A stretch of 64,000 nt of DNA from Marsupella aquatica (taxonomy: Eukaryota > Marchantiophyta): NCBI GenBank assembly GCA_973895155.1, contig OZ316898.1:16244001-16308000 (forward strand), written 5' to 3'. Both the position numbers and the translations under genes were made by a program. This document shows positions 1 through 12,500 of the stretch, one piece after another. The notes under the pieces were generated by a model, which saw only the letters and a program-made list of their open reading frames with translations, was not told the origin of the DNA and made no database searches. The stretch's first letter is position 1, and the number at the start of each line of letters is the position of its first letter.

Positions 1-1154
1 TTGGCGGCAAAAAGAATTTCTACGTCGAAGTCCCGGCCTCCAATTCTTCTCCTCTGCGACGGCCTCCCCTCCTCATCTCCCGGGCTGCCTCCCCCCACAC
101 CTCCACTGTTGCCTCCTCGCCTAAGAACCAGAGACGAGAATAAAGATTCCAAATTCAAAACATGCAAATGACAGTCTCCAGCCAGCTTCAAGAGACAATT
201 GTCGCAGTTTCAGCAATAACAGTAAAACAAGGAGATATACCTTCCTCGACCGGGCTCATCGTCGAGATGCACCGGAAATTGGTGGCTGTTGAAAGGAAGG
301 GGGCCGACTGTAAACAAGCTCTTCTCTCCGTCGTAAGCAAAGCGCTTCCCATTTAGAAAGTCTCGCCCAAACGTTTCGTATAACTTCTCCATGACCTTCC
401 TGCTCACTACTTTCTTTGTTACAGGATCAATAGTCACCTGCATTCAGACATTTCCGGAGAAGATATGATTGTCTAGGTACAGCTTGATCACAAGAAGAGC
501 AAATAGGAACCTCGAGAAAAACTCCTGTGCAAACTTGCAAAATCCCAGATTACCACAACGAAATTAGTCCCAGATAACATCAATGAACACCAGAAAAGGG
601 ATTTAGTTTGCCCTGCAGCGAGCTCTAAAGATTTGGAAGCACGACAAACCCCATTGACTTCTACACTACTACACCATTACAAACCCACGCAAAATATCAT
701 TACGGTTGCCAAATATTAAAATTTCAGAACTTGTCAAGATGCCTTTATGCCAGATAACTAGGGACGAAGAAACAGAAATGGCATTCACTGCAGTGGGCAT
801 TCTTACATTGTAATGGTAGACATCGCCTCGGGGATTGAAGTCAACTTTGTAATGATTTGTGAGCAATGGAGTTGGACTCCCTTTCTTGCCAAAATCACCG
901 TTTCTCGTCATCTGCTTCACTTTTTGTCCAAGGCTCCCAGATGGCTTGCTCGTCCCGGCTAATCCCGATGGCGCTGCCTTGGGGAGACCTGGCCTTGGGC
1001 CCAGCCCACCAGGCACATCACTGGTGGTTGCTGCTGTCGTGCCAGAAACATTCGAAGATCCTGGCAGTCCAGAGAGTTCAGCCAGTCTTGGTGCTGCACT
1101 CATTCCAGGTGGTCCCCCTGGAGGTCGGGGCGGCAAGTTCTCCGGCGGGTCCAT
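1..1154 (-). CDS. Argonaute, AGO4/6/9 clade, N-terminal exons (partial gene)
   Basis: Minus-strand gene running off the left edge. Plant AGO4-type Argonautes bind 24-nt siRNAs and direct DNA methylation in the nucleus. I see three exons in consistent phase. Exon 1 is 1154-807: ATG, a Pro/Gly-rich leader (MDPPENLPPR), then KKGSPTPLLTNHYKV and a YHYN end, followed by a GTAAGA donor. Exon 2 is 437-241, after a CAG acceptor, with RKVMEKLYETF and FAYDGEKSLFTVGPLP, ending at a GTATAT donor. Exon 3 is 120 to beyond 1, after a TTCTTAG acceptor, with a Gly-Ser-Pro loop, QRRRIGG and DFDVEILFAAK. These match the ArgoN region of AGO4, including the linker before the 'F-V-E-I-A-A-K' strand. Introns are 369 and 120 bp. 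PAZ and PIWI lie outside, so slicer competence cannot be judged. An in-frame upstream extension to 1322 lacks family similarity, so I start at 1154. Confidence 0.88.
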
Positions 1155-2200
1155 TACCTCGAACAGACGCAAAAATGCCCAGGCAAATGACACTAGCAGG
1201 AAGCACGACGTGTACTTGAGGCAGTGGGAGCAGCACACTAGAGAGACTTTGAAGACCTTCGAACTTTCAAGAAAATGGGCGAGGAGAGGCGAAACAGATT
1301 GACATGACGAGTGATAAACCAAGAAGTGTTTAGCTCAGCCAGAGCACCAAAGTTCTATAGAAAGGCTAGGGCTTCAAAACGATGAAGCTCAGTATGTCCA
1401 GGAGGCAAGGCATGTGGGGCGGTGGCAGCGAGCTTTCGCCTCCCCCTTCGCTTCACTCGAGACAACAGCTCTCTAAAATTGAGCGCCCAACTGATCCTCG
1501 GACAGCAGCCGGAAGGCTTTGAATGAAACATATTCTCCCACTGATCCCCACAGGGAAGAGATTTGCAATACCCGTCCACACGCTCCATCCATCCAGCGGT
1601 CCATCCCTCCTATGCCATCCAGCAATCGCCGTGATCGTCCTCTTCTGTTCAACTGGTGTCTGGCTTTCATCTACAAAGACGCCGTCTACTGGCTGCTCTC
1701 TCATCAACATCCCCAAACGAAGCTGACTGCTCGACACCGTGTCTCACTCTTCGCAGACCAGGGGTACAACACTATGTCCACCGGATCCGATCTTCATTCC
1801 TGCTAGACAAAAGCCCAGGTCGTTAATCTCAGGGCCTTGCTTTCCCCCGCCAGGCCGCCACCTACGTATCCTACCGCCATCCCGACCAACCATTCAGTCG
1901 TTTCACGACTCATTTCCAGCAAAATGAGTTCAATTTCGTGTCGGGAGGGCCTCACAGTAATATTCAACCTACGGTCTGATCCTGCAAGAGCAGCTCCTGC
2001 CGGTACAGACACCAGTTCAATTACCTTTCGGACCGTCCTCCCAAACAATAGTCAAGTAGTCATTCTATCGTCGCATCCTGCCGTAGAGCAGCTTGTACTG
2101 ACAAACCATCAGTCAATCAGACCTTTTTCGTCTGTCCTTCCAACTGTCTCCCTGGCCATTTTTTAATGCAACCGCATCAGAAAAGAGTACCTTCAAAAGA
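1155..2200 (-). promoter_or_regulatory. 5' flank of the AGO gene (leader and promoter region)
   Basis: This stretch lies directly upstream of the AGO start codon on the minus strand and should hold its 5' UTR and promoter. I see no convincing TATA box at a useful distance and no second gene. Several short open frames overlap on both strands without family similarity and look like chance. Confidence 0.35.
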
Positions 2201-2713
2201 CGAACTCCAGCACGGCTCCCCCCACAGATTCTCACAACAGAGGCGGTCCAGATAATTTACGGCCCAAACTCCCAAAGCTAACTAAATGCATTCATTTCTT
2301 AATCCCTCGTAATTAACTAATGATTTGACCGTTTCATGCCGTCAGTAAGAGTAAAGGTTCGCATTAAGTTATCGACGTGATCCTGCCGCACAAGTGCATG
2401 GTGAACAATCCATGCCGGTAAGAAACTAAGGACAATCTATACGAGTAAGCGCAATCCACATTATTGACGTCAATCACAAGTAGCATAACCACGAAGGGGG
2501 CTTCACCACAGGAGCTGGTGACCGGAGCGCTTGAATTTCACCAACTATTTGAGAGCAAAGCTCAAGCATTCAGGCTGGCATCTAGTAAACACTGTTGCTT
2601 TTTGCGTGATTGAACAGTATTAGAAACACTAACCTTTGAGCATGTGGCTGCGAGGATAATGTGTTCTTAGTGAAGGGCCATGTAAGGTGAGGGATGCCAG
2701 AGATTTCATTACT

Positions 2714-3223
2714 GGGAGTCATGAAAGTTGTATCTGACAAAGTTGATGTGGATTGTTAACTTTCAGAATGGTCCGGCCACCCACTCCACAGAAAACTTCA
2801 CATTTCCTCAAAAATGTCATGTAGCTCAATAAAATCATGGAGTCTAAATTAAACATCAATGACATTCTCTCTAGGGTCACTCACTTCCACTAAGCCCTGT
2901 CAACTTACTCGGGTTTTCAAGCAGTGCCATTCAACTTGCTTTCATCTTATTACCATTTTTAAAAAAATTATTGGGAGCCATGTAAGTGAGAGTTGTATTT
3001 GACATAGTTGATGTGAGTGGTTAACCTTCAGAATGGTCCGGGAAACCACATTCCCCAAAGAATCAAGTTCAATAAAATCATTGACTAATATTTATATCAA
3101 TAATATTTACTCCAGGGTCATTCACTCTTCCCTTGAATTATCATTCACTTCCATTAGCCCCTCTCAACTTACTAGGGCTTTTAAGTAGTGTCATTCAACT
3201 TACTTTCATCTTATTAACATTTT
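2714..3223. repeat. Diverged tandem duplication of about 250 bp
   Basis: Copy 1 (about 2714-2962) and copy 2 (about 2973-3223) are in the same orientation, offset by about 259 bp. Shared landmarks in order: GGGAG(T/C)CATG, TTGATGTG, TTCAGAATGGTCCGG, TCAATAAAATCAT, AGGGTCA, TCACTTCCA, TCAACTTAC, and CATTCAACTT(G/A)CTTTCATC at the end. Several indels and many substitutions separate them, so the duplication is old. Neither copy carries a reading frame of note. The rest of 2200-4740 is AT-rich DNA with nothing else I can name. Confidence 0.8.
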
Positions 3224-4754
3224 ATCTAAATGTATCATGTGCTACCCAACTGTGTGTGGACAGAATCAGGAACCAATTTGACTTTCTTCATCTTTCGGTC
3301 CTTTTACTAGACCTTACTGAGAAACACGTGAAGACATTTTTCATTAATTCTTGAGATAGTGCACCTTCACTGGTCACTGGACTCAGTCTTTCTCACAATT
3401 AAGAGACATTGTGTCCACTCTCATCACCTTTTTCACTAAAATACCTCCAATCCTAATGCAAGGAATGCCTTCATCTTGCTCTCATTTTCTTCCAGCCTTA
3501 CTTTTCAATTAACCTTTAATATCTTTTTGGTGCGAAGTGCAGACAAAACAATAATAATTCAGATTTTGCTACCCAAGTAGACACATAATTAGTCTTGAGT
3601 CCGATACTTGTTCAGTCTTGAGTCTCACAATTAATTCCTCTCTTGACAATTTAGGTGGAATCCCACATCATTTCAGTTCATTCCATTCATTTTCTTGAGC
3701 TTCAAGAAACTCAACAATCAACTCTTCATTCAAACTTTCCTCCTACACGACACTTCAGCATAGTTTCCTAAGCAAAATCTCACCATGAAAGGCGAACCCA
3801 ATTCTTTGTATTCAAATCACAAACAAACACATCTTCCAAACAAATAATTTCGATGATCCGTCTTCTTTACTTTATCAATTTACTCTCTTTATTGAAATAT
3901 GATTTAATCCAACACTTTTAATGCATAAAGTTCATGTTGTTCTGAAAGGCATGATGTCACAAAATTTCTCCCTTGTTTCTATTTCTTTTGCTCTGATGAT
4001 TCTTTACCACTGACCTGCCTTCTCCAGTTTCAAGTCTTGCCAAGGTGGGCTCAGCCCCTCACACTCTGCCTTACCTTGAGCTTGGTACTAGAAAATCTTG
4101 AGAAAAAAATCCCAATTCACTTTTTCCAAAGTCACTAGTTACATCCAGCAGTCAGGCCCTCCAAGCACGTCAAGCATTACTTTGGTAGTACCTACTACCC
4201 AAAGCCCCATTTATTTGGTCTATTACCCGTCCTATTTCCGAGCTACTATGTGCTGACTATTAGTCCCTGATTTTAAGTTTTACTTGTCACTTAATTGGCT
4301 ATTGCTTGTCTCATCTTGTCTTTTAAGAATCAGCAGTGGTTTCTCCAATATCTTCTTCCTCTATCTGTGATTTGGGTTGCATTCCACTCATTGTTGTTTC
4401 AATCTCATGAGGCTCTTCACCAACATTGGTTCGAAGTATTCTACTTGCTTTTTCCTCTTTTGACAGAGTTGCACTGACCGTCATCTGCTAGAAACTTACA
4501 GCTCTAACAACTCCAGTTTCAACATTCTCACTCATCTGAATAGATCAGCATCCATTCATTGCACAGCCTCAACTTTCTTTCTAGCTCTCATTTGCTTAAA
4601 AGTTCATGACCTATCACTTCAGACAATTGAACTACGGCTCACATTCTGCACACTTGCAATAGTTTATCATTGACTTGCACATGAAAATTGTTCATCTACT
4701 TAGTCCTCGTTCCTACTGGTTGGCACTCATGATTGCATGGTTACATGTCATACT

Positions 4755-7700
4755 AGCTCAAAACCTGTGCGTTGCACAAAAGATGTCATGAAGAGAAAAG
4801 ATGTTGTTGCCCAAGATGTCATTAAGAAAAATATGTCATGTTGCCCAGGATGTTGCGAAGAAAAAATATGTCATATTGCCTTGGGTGTCATTAAGAGAAG
4901 AGATGTTGTGGCGCCCAATGTGTTGCTCAGTAAAAAGATAACATTAAGAAAAAAGACGTCATTTTGCCAAAGATGTGGCGTCCCCCAAGATGTCATCAAG
5001 TAAATAGATATCATGTCAACAATTGATGTTGTTAAGCATAAAGAATTTGCTAAGTACTAAATGGTCAATAAGTAAAGTATGTCGTTAGTCAAAAGATGTT
5101 GTTAAGTACATCTTGGGCCCAATACCTGTGCCAACACAAAAGATGTTGAGGATGAAAAAGATGTCAAGGTGAGGAAAAGATGTCAATGAGAAAAAATGTC
5201 AAGGAGAGAAAAAAATGGCAAGCTAGGTGAGAAAAAGATGTCAAGATGAGGACGGGGATGAAGAAAAGATGTCGAAAAGATAATGAGGGTGAGGGAAAGA
5301 TGTTGTCATGAGATAAAGATGTCAAGGTGAGAAAAGATGTTGAGGAGAGAAAAGATGTTGAGGAGAGGAAAGATGTCAAGGATGATAAAAAAAGTTGTGG
5401 TGAGATGAGGAAAAGATGGTAAGGCAAAGAAAAGATGTTGAGGAGAGATGAATATGTAAAGATAGGAAAACCTGTCAAAGCAAGAAAAGATATCAAGGCG
5501 ATACAAAAAAATGAAGCTTTGCAATGTAGTTATGGAGACATGTTACTTGTGATCCTAGCCATACACTTTTGTGGTTTTGTTCAATAACTCGTGCATTGCA
5601 CGAAGAAATTGAAGGTGTGAGATAGTGGTCACCGCATGATTGAGTCCAAGCACAATCAAGTGACTGAAAAACATATAGTTTTTTTTTAATTTAAAATTTA
5701 AGAGAGAAAATTATTTTATTTATATTCAAAGTTTTTCCCAATTTCCAATTTAAATATAAAAATTAAGTTTATCTTGGGCGAGTGCAAGCAGGCTAAAGGG
5801 CACCTTGGGCAAACATTCATGTTAGATGGTGTGTATGGAGAGATATGATGATGGTGTTAAAAAACAATGTTTTGATACAGGGTCAACATTGGTTTGTGAA
5901 GGGACAATCTGGGATAGGTGTTATAGTGGTAAAGAATGGTAGAGGGAGGAGCATTGTATATGCGACTATGAGTATATGCAACTATGAGATGACTCATATG
6001 TCATTTCTTCCCTCTAAAATGAGGATCTCAAAGAGGCAGCCAACATTCTAGACACCTCTTTGACATGGAGAATCTTACTCGATCATCTTAGAGAGCCTCT
6101 CCAAGATCGATGATTTGAATTGCTTGGAGAATCCCACGAGTTGACAAAACATGGAAATAGACAAGCTCCATCTCAAAGAGCCTCTCCAAGATGGGAGTCA
6201 CCATTGTATTGGAAAATGGAGGGTCAACAAGACATTGAAACCACTAAGATCCATCTTTGAGAGACTCTCCAATATGGGAGTCAACGTTCTTTTGGAAAAT
6301 GTCAGGGTTTGCAGGATATGGTTCAAACAGAGAGCCTCTCCAAGATGAGAGTTGTCATTATATTGGAACCTTGGAGGAGAGAGTCTTATCTCAAAGACGC
6401 TCTTTGAGATAGAGCAATATTCATAATATGAAGCCTTATCTTAGAGACGTTCTTTAAGATGGAGTAATATCCACAAACCCTATCCAACAAGATTCTTGAG
6501 CCGGTTGCTTCATAACCCGTACAATCCCACCCCTATCTTAGAGATCCAATCAATATGTCACAAAAAAGGGACCCCAAACAACATGTCCGTACAATTTCAA
6601 TACATAAAAAATCCATAACAGTACATTTTCCATACAACTACGACCATTTGTTTTTATAATGTTAACGACCTCTCTAAGATTGGCCAAATAGTGACTAATA
6701 ACTAGTTAATGAAGTTGCCATCCTCACCCTAAGATTGGTTCTAAGTTATAATACAAGGTAGTTATACTATGTCATGGAATATAGAATACTTGAATGTGTT
6801 ATTATATGTATTTTGTAGCTTGCTTATAGTACTTTTTGACATGGAATATTATAGTGAAATTAGATTATTGTATGGTGTATTTAGAATATATTTTGGCATA
6901 GAACATTAAAGTGAAAATAGATTGACTTGAGATAATGGTTTTTGGCAGGGAGCGAGCACTAAGGGGAAGTAGAGTAGATTGACATTAAATTATTTTGATT
7001 TTTGCTCTTAAAAATGAGATAAAAAATTTGGAGGTTAATTGTTTTTTCTTCCCATTCTTTAATTCCTTTTAAAATATTTTTAATGGTGTTAAAGCGAAGA
7101 AAAGGGGGAAGGAGGAAGGACAAGGCACTAGGAGGGCAAGAGGGGAAAGCAAGGAAAGAAAGGGAGAGGATTGGAGAAGGGGGGGGGGGGGATAGGGAGG
7201 CCAAAAATATTATGGTAAAAGAATAAAAAGCTGGGGAAAAGAATAAACATGGGTTGAATAGATGCGGTGGTCGTTATCTCATGTCTCCAATTTCTATGTG
7301 CAATGCACAGGTTATTAAACACCACCACAACTATTTTACTTTACCTTGGTCATGTTTCTCTCATCTTGCCATTTTTTCTCACATTGACATCTTTATCTTA
7401 CCAGCACATTTTTCACACCTTTGACATTTTTTCTCTCTTTGACATTCTTTCTCTCATTGACATCTTTTCCTCAACTCAAGATCTTATCTTCTGTTCACCT
7501 TGACATCTTTATCTCAGTCACTACAATATATTTTGTCACCCTAAACATCTTTTCTCTCATCCACATCTCTTCCTCATCTTTACATCTTTTTCTCTCCTTG
7601 CCTCCTTTTCTCTCCTCGACCTCCTTTTCTCACTTTGATTTCCTTTCCTCACCTCGACATCTTTTTTTCTCATTGACATTTTTTTTCACCTCAACATCTT

Positions 7701-7876
7701 TACCTCACCTCCTCATCATTGCCTCTCCTTGACATCTTGCCCTTGCCTTGACATCTTTCCCTCACCACCCTATCTTTCTCTCACCTTGACATCTTGCGCT
7801 AGCTTCAACATCTTTGCCTCTCCTCGACATCTTGCTCTCACCTCAAAATCTTTCGTGCAACGCACGGGCATCAGGC
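4755..7876. mobile_element. Inverted-repeat (foldback/Mutator-like) non-autonomous element candidate
   Basis: Two facing arms enclose about 1.6 kb of AT-rich, gene-free DNA. The left arm (4755-5640) is built from degenerate AAAAGATGTCAAGG-type tandem units. The right arm (7258-7876) has the reverse complement, CCTTGACATCTTTT-type units. Each arm is bounded by a near-palindrome GTGC(G/A)TTGCAC: 4767-4777 and 5591-5601 on the left, 7298-7308 and 7855-7865 on the right, in inverted orientation. The inner bounds align well beyond the palindrome: about 60 bp at 5581-5640 matches the reverse complement of 7261-7320. No transposase frame is present. I did not find a clear target-site duplication. 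Long arms with tandem sub-repeats fit foldback or Mutator-like elements, but the class is inferred. Confidence 0.55.
6070..6480. repeat. Imperfect tandem repeats around GAGAGCCTCTCCAAGAT
   Basis: The motif GAGCCTCTCCAAGAT and variants recur at roughly 6090, 6178, 6262 and 6332, followed by related GACGCTCTTTGAGAT-type units near 6400 and 6450. Spacing is about 70-90 bp, and several units are followed by GGGAGTCA or GAGAGTTG and then TTGGAAAATG. They lie inside the spacer of the inverted-repeat structure. No coding potential is evident. Confidence 0.6.
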
Positions 7877-8160
7877 TACTGTTATTATAGTTCTTAATGT
7901 ACTCTATCTTGCCCTACAAGTACTTGCCACCAGAGAGTGCATTGCTTTCTCTCTGCCAAAACTACATCACAGCCCTCATAAAGTGACATACAACTATGCA
8001 TCCCCATATCAATGCAATTGCAATTCCCACTAGAGTAAATACATGTCTATCCATATTTGCCTCTACACCAAACTTTCTAGTTTACTTCCACCTAATGAAT
8101 TCTCACAGCACAAAATGAACTTTTTCTGCACATCTAGATACTTTTGATTTTTTAGGGGGC

Positions 8161-8206
8161 TGGAAGGGAAGGGAAGGGAAGGGAAGGGAAGGGAAGGGAA
8201 GGGAAG
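8161..8206. repeat. GGGAA microsatellite
   Basis: About eight near-perfect head-to-tail copies of the pentamer GGGAA. Surrounding DNA from 7877 to 9060 holds no gene I can support. Confidence 0.95.
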
Positions 8207-9339
8207 AAGATTACCTGATGATCTCTTGTCATATACTGACTGATCAGCTAGTTTAAAGTTTCAGAGAAATAAATCTTGAGCAATGACTTACATTTGCTCA
8301 TTTCTGCAAATTTTCATAACTTTTGTAGGATGGTTTCACAAGACATCAAGGCAGTTGTCTTCCTTTCACTCCCTGTGACATTAAATCTTGACCATACATG
8401 AATAAAAATGACTGCATCTAGCCTTATAAGAAGTTGGTGGCTTCAAGTGTGGTGTCTAGGGGTCCTACTTGCAAAATAGTGGGCCCAAGCAAATGTTGAA
8501 GTGGTGTGTTTATTTTGTCTGAAATTTTAGACCATCTCTAGAGGTAGTTTTAACATTAATTTTGTAAGCTCTGGTTGCTTGATTCAAGCAGTTTCATTTG
8601 CATTTATTTGTCCATAGATTCAAAAGCTTTTTGGTCTGGATTTTATCTACAGGACAGGAAGTGGCCCTCCAAGTTGCTCTGAAAAAACCTATTCCACAAG
8701 ATAGTAGGCTAGGAAGGAAAAGGGTGAGGGCAGGCCAAAATGCACATGTCAGTTCTAGAAGAGGCTGGCGCACATACACAATATATAGAAATACATGACA
8801 ATAGTGTGTATCTCAATGCTACCATAGTGCCATCTGACCAATCCAAGTTTTTATCTTGCATTTCCCCCCTTTTTCCAATTAAACCAGTGCAACCCCAATG
8901 GAAGGGAGGCCAAACAAGTAAGAGAGGAGTCCAAACAATCAAATATACAGAAAAGAGGACAAGCATGACCCAACAGAAGGCAGGAGGCAAGCCAAAGCCA
9001 ACCAAAACTAAGGGGGTAATAAGGCGCCATTAACAGCAACTGAAAGGAGGAAGTATAAAACTAATTGCGGAATTGTGGATCAGACTGGTGACACTGGGAC
9101 CACTGACATAGGTAGTCATGAAGAGTAAACTCTGGGCATCGCTTACTGTGCTTGGACTAGCCTGGGGCCTGCTAGGGAGGATTGTGTTGCCAACATTGAT
9201 AGTACTTTGTCTAGGAAGGACAGCCCGGTTTTTTCCATGGAGAGTGGACAACCCAGTGCTCACTGGAAAGCCAGTGTTGGGAATAATGAGATTAGTAAGG
9301 CCAATGTTGGGAATTATGGGATTAGTAAGTGGCTTGGGT

Positions 9340-9562
9340 CGATAGGATGAGCCTTGGCGGCTCTAGTTGGGATTGTGGCATTGCTCCTCTGCTCACCGAG
9401 GTTGGTTGCTACGGGTGGGTGCGGGGTGAGGGCTTTGGGGAGCCCCCCTCTCCCTGCGTGTTTGTGCTCTGTCCTTTTTGCCTGGGTGGGAATTACCCGG
9501 AGCTAACTGACGGGGCTGGGCCCCCTTTTTTTATTTAAAAAAAACCAAAAAAACCAAAAAAA
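9340..9562 (+). other. Possible 3' tail of a non-LTR retroelement
   Basis: A GC-rich 180-bp stretch ends in a T-run followed by an A-rich tail (TTTAAAAAAAACC and AAAAAAACC repeats, 9527-9560). This resembles a LINE 3' end with an A-rich tail. No reverse-transcriptase frame lies upstream, and target-site duplications were not found. Low certainty. Confidence 0.3.
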
Positions 9563-12500
9563 CTGCGGAACGGAAAGTAGAAAGATTAACCTCTTGCTGG
9601 CCAAGCAACATAGAGCAAAATTTGACAGTCAACTTGTTGCAGCATAACTGAAAGTGAAACCTTGATCACTTCCCTGACACTTTTCTTGCAGTGTGTAACA
9701 CAACTTTAGCAATCTACAAGATTAAAAACAATGATAATGTTGCATGGAGAACACAACTTCAACAATCTACAACGATTAGAAAACATTATTGTGCATTAAG
9801 CCTATGGGTAAATACTCCTTAACCTGACAAGACATACCATATTTGAAAACCAAGATGCTTAGAAGAAGTGGTGAACCTTGCCACCCATGCCCTCACCAAT
9901 CCTAGCACCCACGCCTAAGTGCTCTTGGTGCCCGAACGCCTCCACGGAACTCCTTGAGCAAGCAACTTGGTGTCTCGTACATCCCCAATGGCCACTCCCA
10001 TATGAAGCTGCCCTTGCTCCCTAACATGACCGTCACTCAACGGTTCTCACTTTCTACACAAGCAACCAAACACCTCGGTAAGTAACCCAGAGAATCTAGG
10101 TCTTCCAAGACTAACATCCTAACTCAAATTCAACAGACTTTGGTAAGTAGGTTAGCAAATAGAATCTCCCTGTGTCTGGGAAACCGTTTATAGCGGTGTA
10201 GAAAAGGGTTTCCACTAATGTTCTAGGGACCCTCTATATCACTTCCGTTTCATAATAACATATATATATTCAAATCACATTTTAACATTCACTTAGTTTT
10301 CTTCTTTCCAACTCAATCATTAAACAAGGATTTATTTATTTATTTATTTATATTATTTTCTTAATTAAAATTCAAGGATTGGCCCTTTCTCCTAAATCTA
10401 ACTTAGTGTTTTTATATTCATAATCAACTTTTGTTTTAATACCTTACTTAATCCTAATTTAACTCATCCTTTTTCAACTCACTCTTTTATACTTCTGGTT
10501 GCTTACACTTAAGTTCATCCTTAGAAATTCATGTTTCTTGGACTCAACTCAAAAGCATGTAAATCATCTTCACTTTATTTCAATAGGTTTTTTGGGGTAA
10601 AGTTACATCAGTTTTCTTGTGAAGGCTTCTCTAACTCTAGATTTCCATTTCCTCGACTCAGGTCACTTAGGTTCAGGTCCAGCTCATGTCAGGTCATTCC
10701 AATTACAAGATCACTCGTCGATTGTTTTGCCTTGGCATTCGCTACAAAGCCTCATTCGTCGTCAAGCCTCCCTTTCATCCTCATTTCTCTTCCTCCTCGT
10801 CTCAATTCTCCAATCCCATAACAGGAAAAATCTTTGTCCAATTTCACCTTCACCATCCATCTTTTCTCCACAAAAAGAAACTGAGCTTCACGTTTAAGCT
10901 CTGCTCCCTATCCCTTAGTCTAAGCAATAAACATGAACAATTCTTGTTTAAATTCACCTTATGCACGACATGTTCCTTCCTGAAAATTTAAATCCAGGCT
11001 TCCTTAGGCTTAAAATTAATGTATTTCCATGGAGAACTGGCCACATTTCATTCTTTCCCTTCGGTAACACTGTTTTTTCAAACTCCATTCCAATCATGTG
11101 CACTCTAGCTCACTTGATCTCTTTGGTCCTCATGACTGATTTGAGATCCTCCATTGTTTTTTGTTTTCCTTCAAATAAAATTTTCTCCTTCAGCAGTTTT
11201 GATCTCCATACAATTCAAATATCTCCTTTCCCGATTCAGCACTAAGTTTATTGGAACTCTTTTCTCTTTCTCTTTAGCTGAGTTATTGTCATTAACTCCA
11301 TAGACTGGCTCTTCCCAGACAAAAAGGAACTCTCGTTCGGCTTGTTTTGTTTCTTTCAGTCTGCTAAAGTCACTATCGCCCTTCACTCCTTAGTACCTGC
11401 TCTCTTTTTACTCTTAAATCCATTGATGCTCTCCATTCACCGTACAAAAGTTTTCCTCACCTTGCACACCAAAACTCCTCATCGTCTTCCTTCCGCTGTG
11501 CTTTCCATTTCAAACTTCTCACTATATTACCCAATTTCATTCACGATCCTTTCACAATCCTCCCCTCCCCCCTTCCCTTCTGTACTCCATTGCCTTTTTC
11601 CTCTAGCCCAATTTCAGCACACAAAGATTTCTCCCCAATGCCAACAATGAAGATGCGCGCTTTCTGTCCCCAAATCACTCTCTGTCAATAAACGTCTCTC
11701 CTTTTTTTTGGATTCACACTCCAACATTCTCAATCTTAAGTTTTCAATTCTCAGCCTCAGTTAATCTTTGATGCACGGTCTCTGCCTCCGCACTGTCGTC
11801 CATTTACACTTAAGTCCCCTCACAAAGAACATTCAAATCCCCTTTGCCAAACCTTTGATCTTTTTCTCCACACACATGACCAGTAGTAGCAATTGCTTCC
11901 TCTCTCTCCTTTCATCTCGAATGGAACAACTTCTAAGTCAGTAATGTCTGCAGTCTCTGTATTAGAGCCCTCAATTCATGAGTTCCTTCCGAATTCTTAC
12001 ACACCAAAGCCTGTCTTCCCTATACAAATCTCTTCTCATTTGGGCACCAAGTTTTCCTTTACTCCCGCAAAGACTCTGCCCAATGCGATTCCCAAAGAAT
12101 GAGAACTTTCAGGCCGATCCTCCACTGTATCTCCCAAATTCCTTCTCAGAGAAACGAGTTCATCTATCATAACATGCAATCGTTGATTCCTTTCACACTT
12201 TTCCTGCCTCTACACTCCTCTGGTCACTCTCTCCCACAAAATTCTTCTCTTCAAAATTTTTTTCAATCAGTCACATCTGTGCACAGTCACTGACTCAAGC
12301 TCTCTGTAATTTTTGCAACAACCATCCTGCCTTCCAAATCCGAGTTGTCCTCTTACTATCGCATTCACACCATAACACATCGGGATTTTTTTTCTTCACT
12401 CACACTTTCTTGACAATGGTTCACTCTATGTAAGTTCCCCAACTCATTTTTAGTTGATTACCTCTTTTAAGCACCATCGCCTTCCGCACTCTATTCACCT

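Noticed and set aside
859-1302. Plus-strand open frames of up to 147 codons
   Set aside because: They are antisense to AGO exon 1 and its flank; the minus-strand frame carries the Argonaute motifs and correct splice sites.
1155-1322. In-frame 56-codon extension upstream of the AGO ATG
   Set aside because: Hydrophobic and cysteine-rich, unlike any AGO N-terminus; the ATG at 1154 gives the expected Pro/Gly-rich start.
4740-5560. AAGATGTC arrays as a CRISPR array or coding repeat
   Set aside because: No fixed spacer length, units degenerate and contiguous, plant context; encoded repeats are low complexity.
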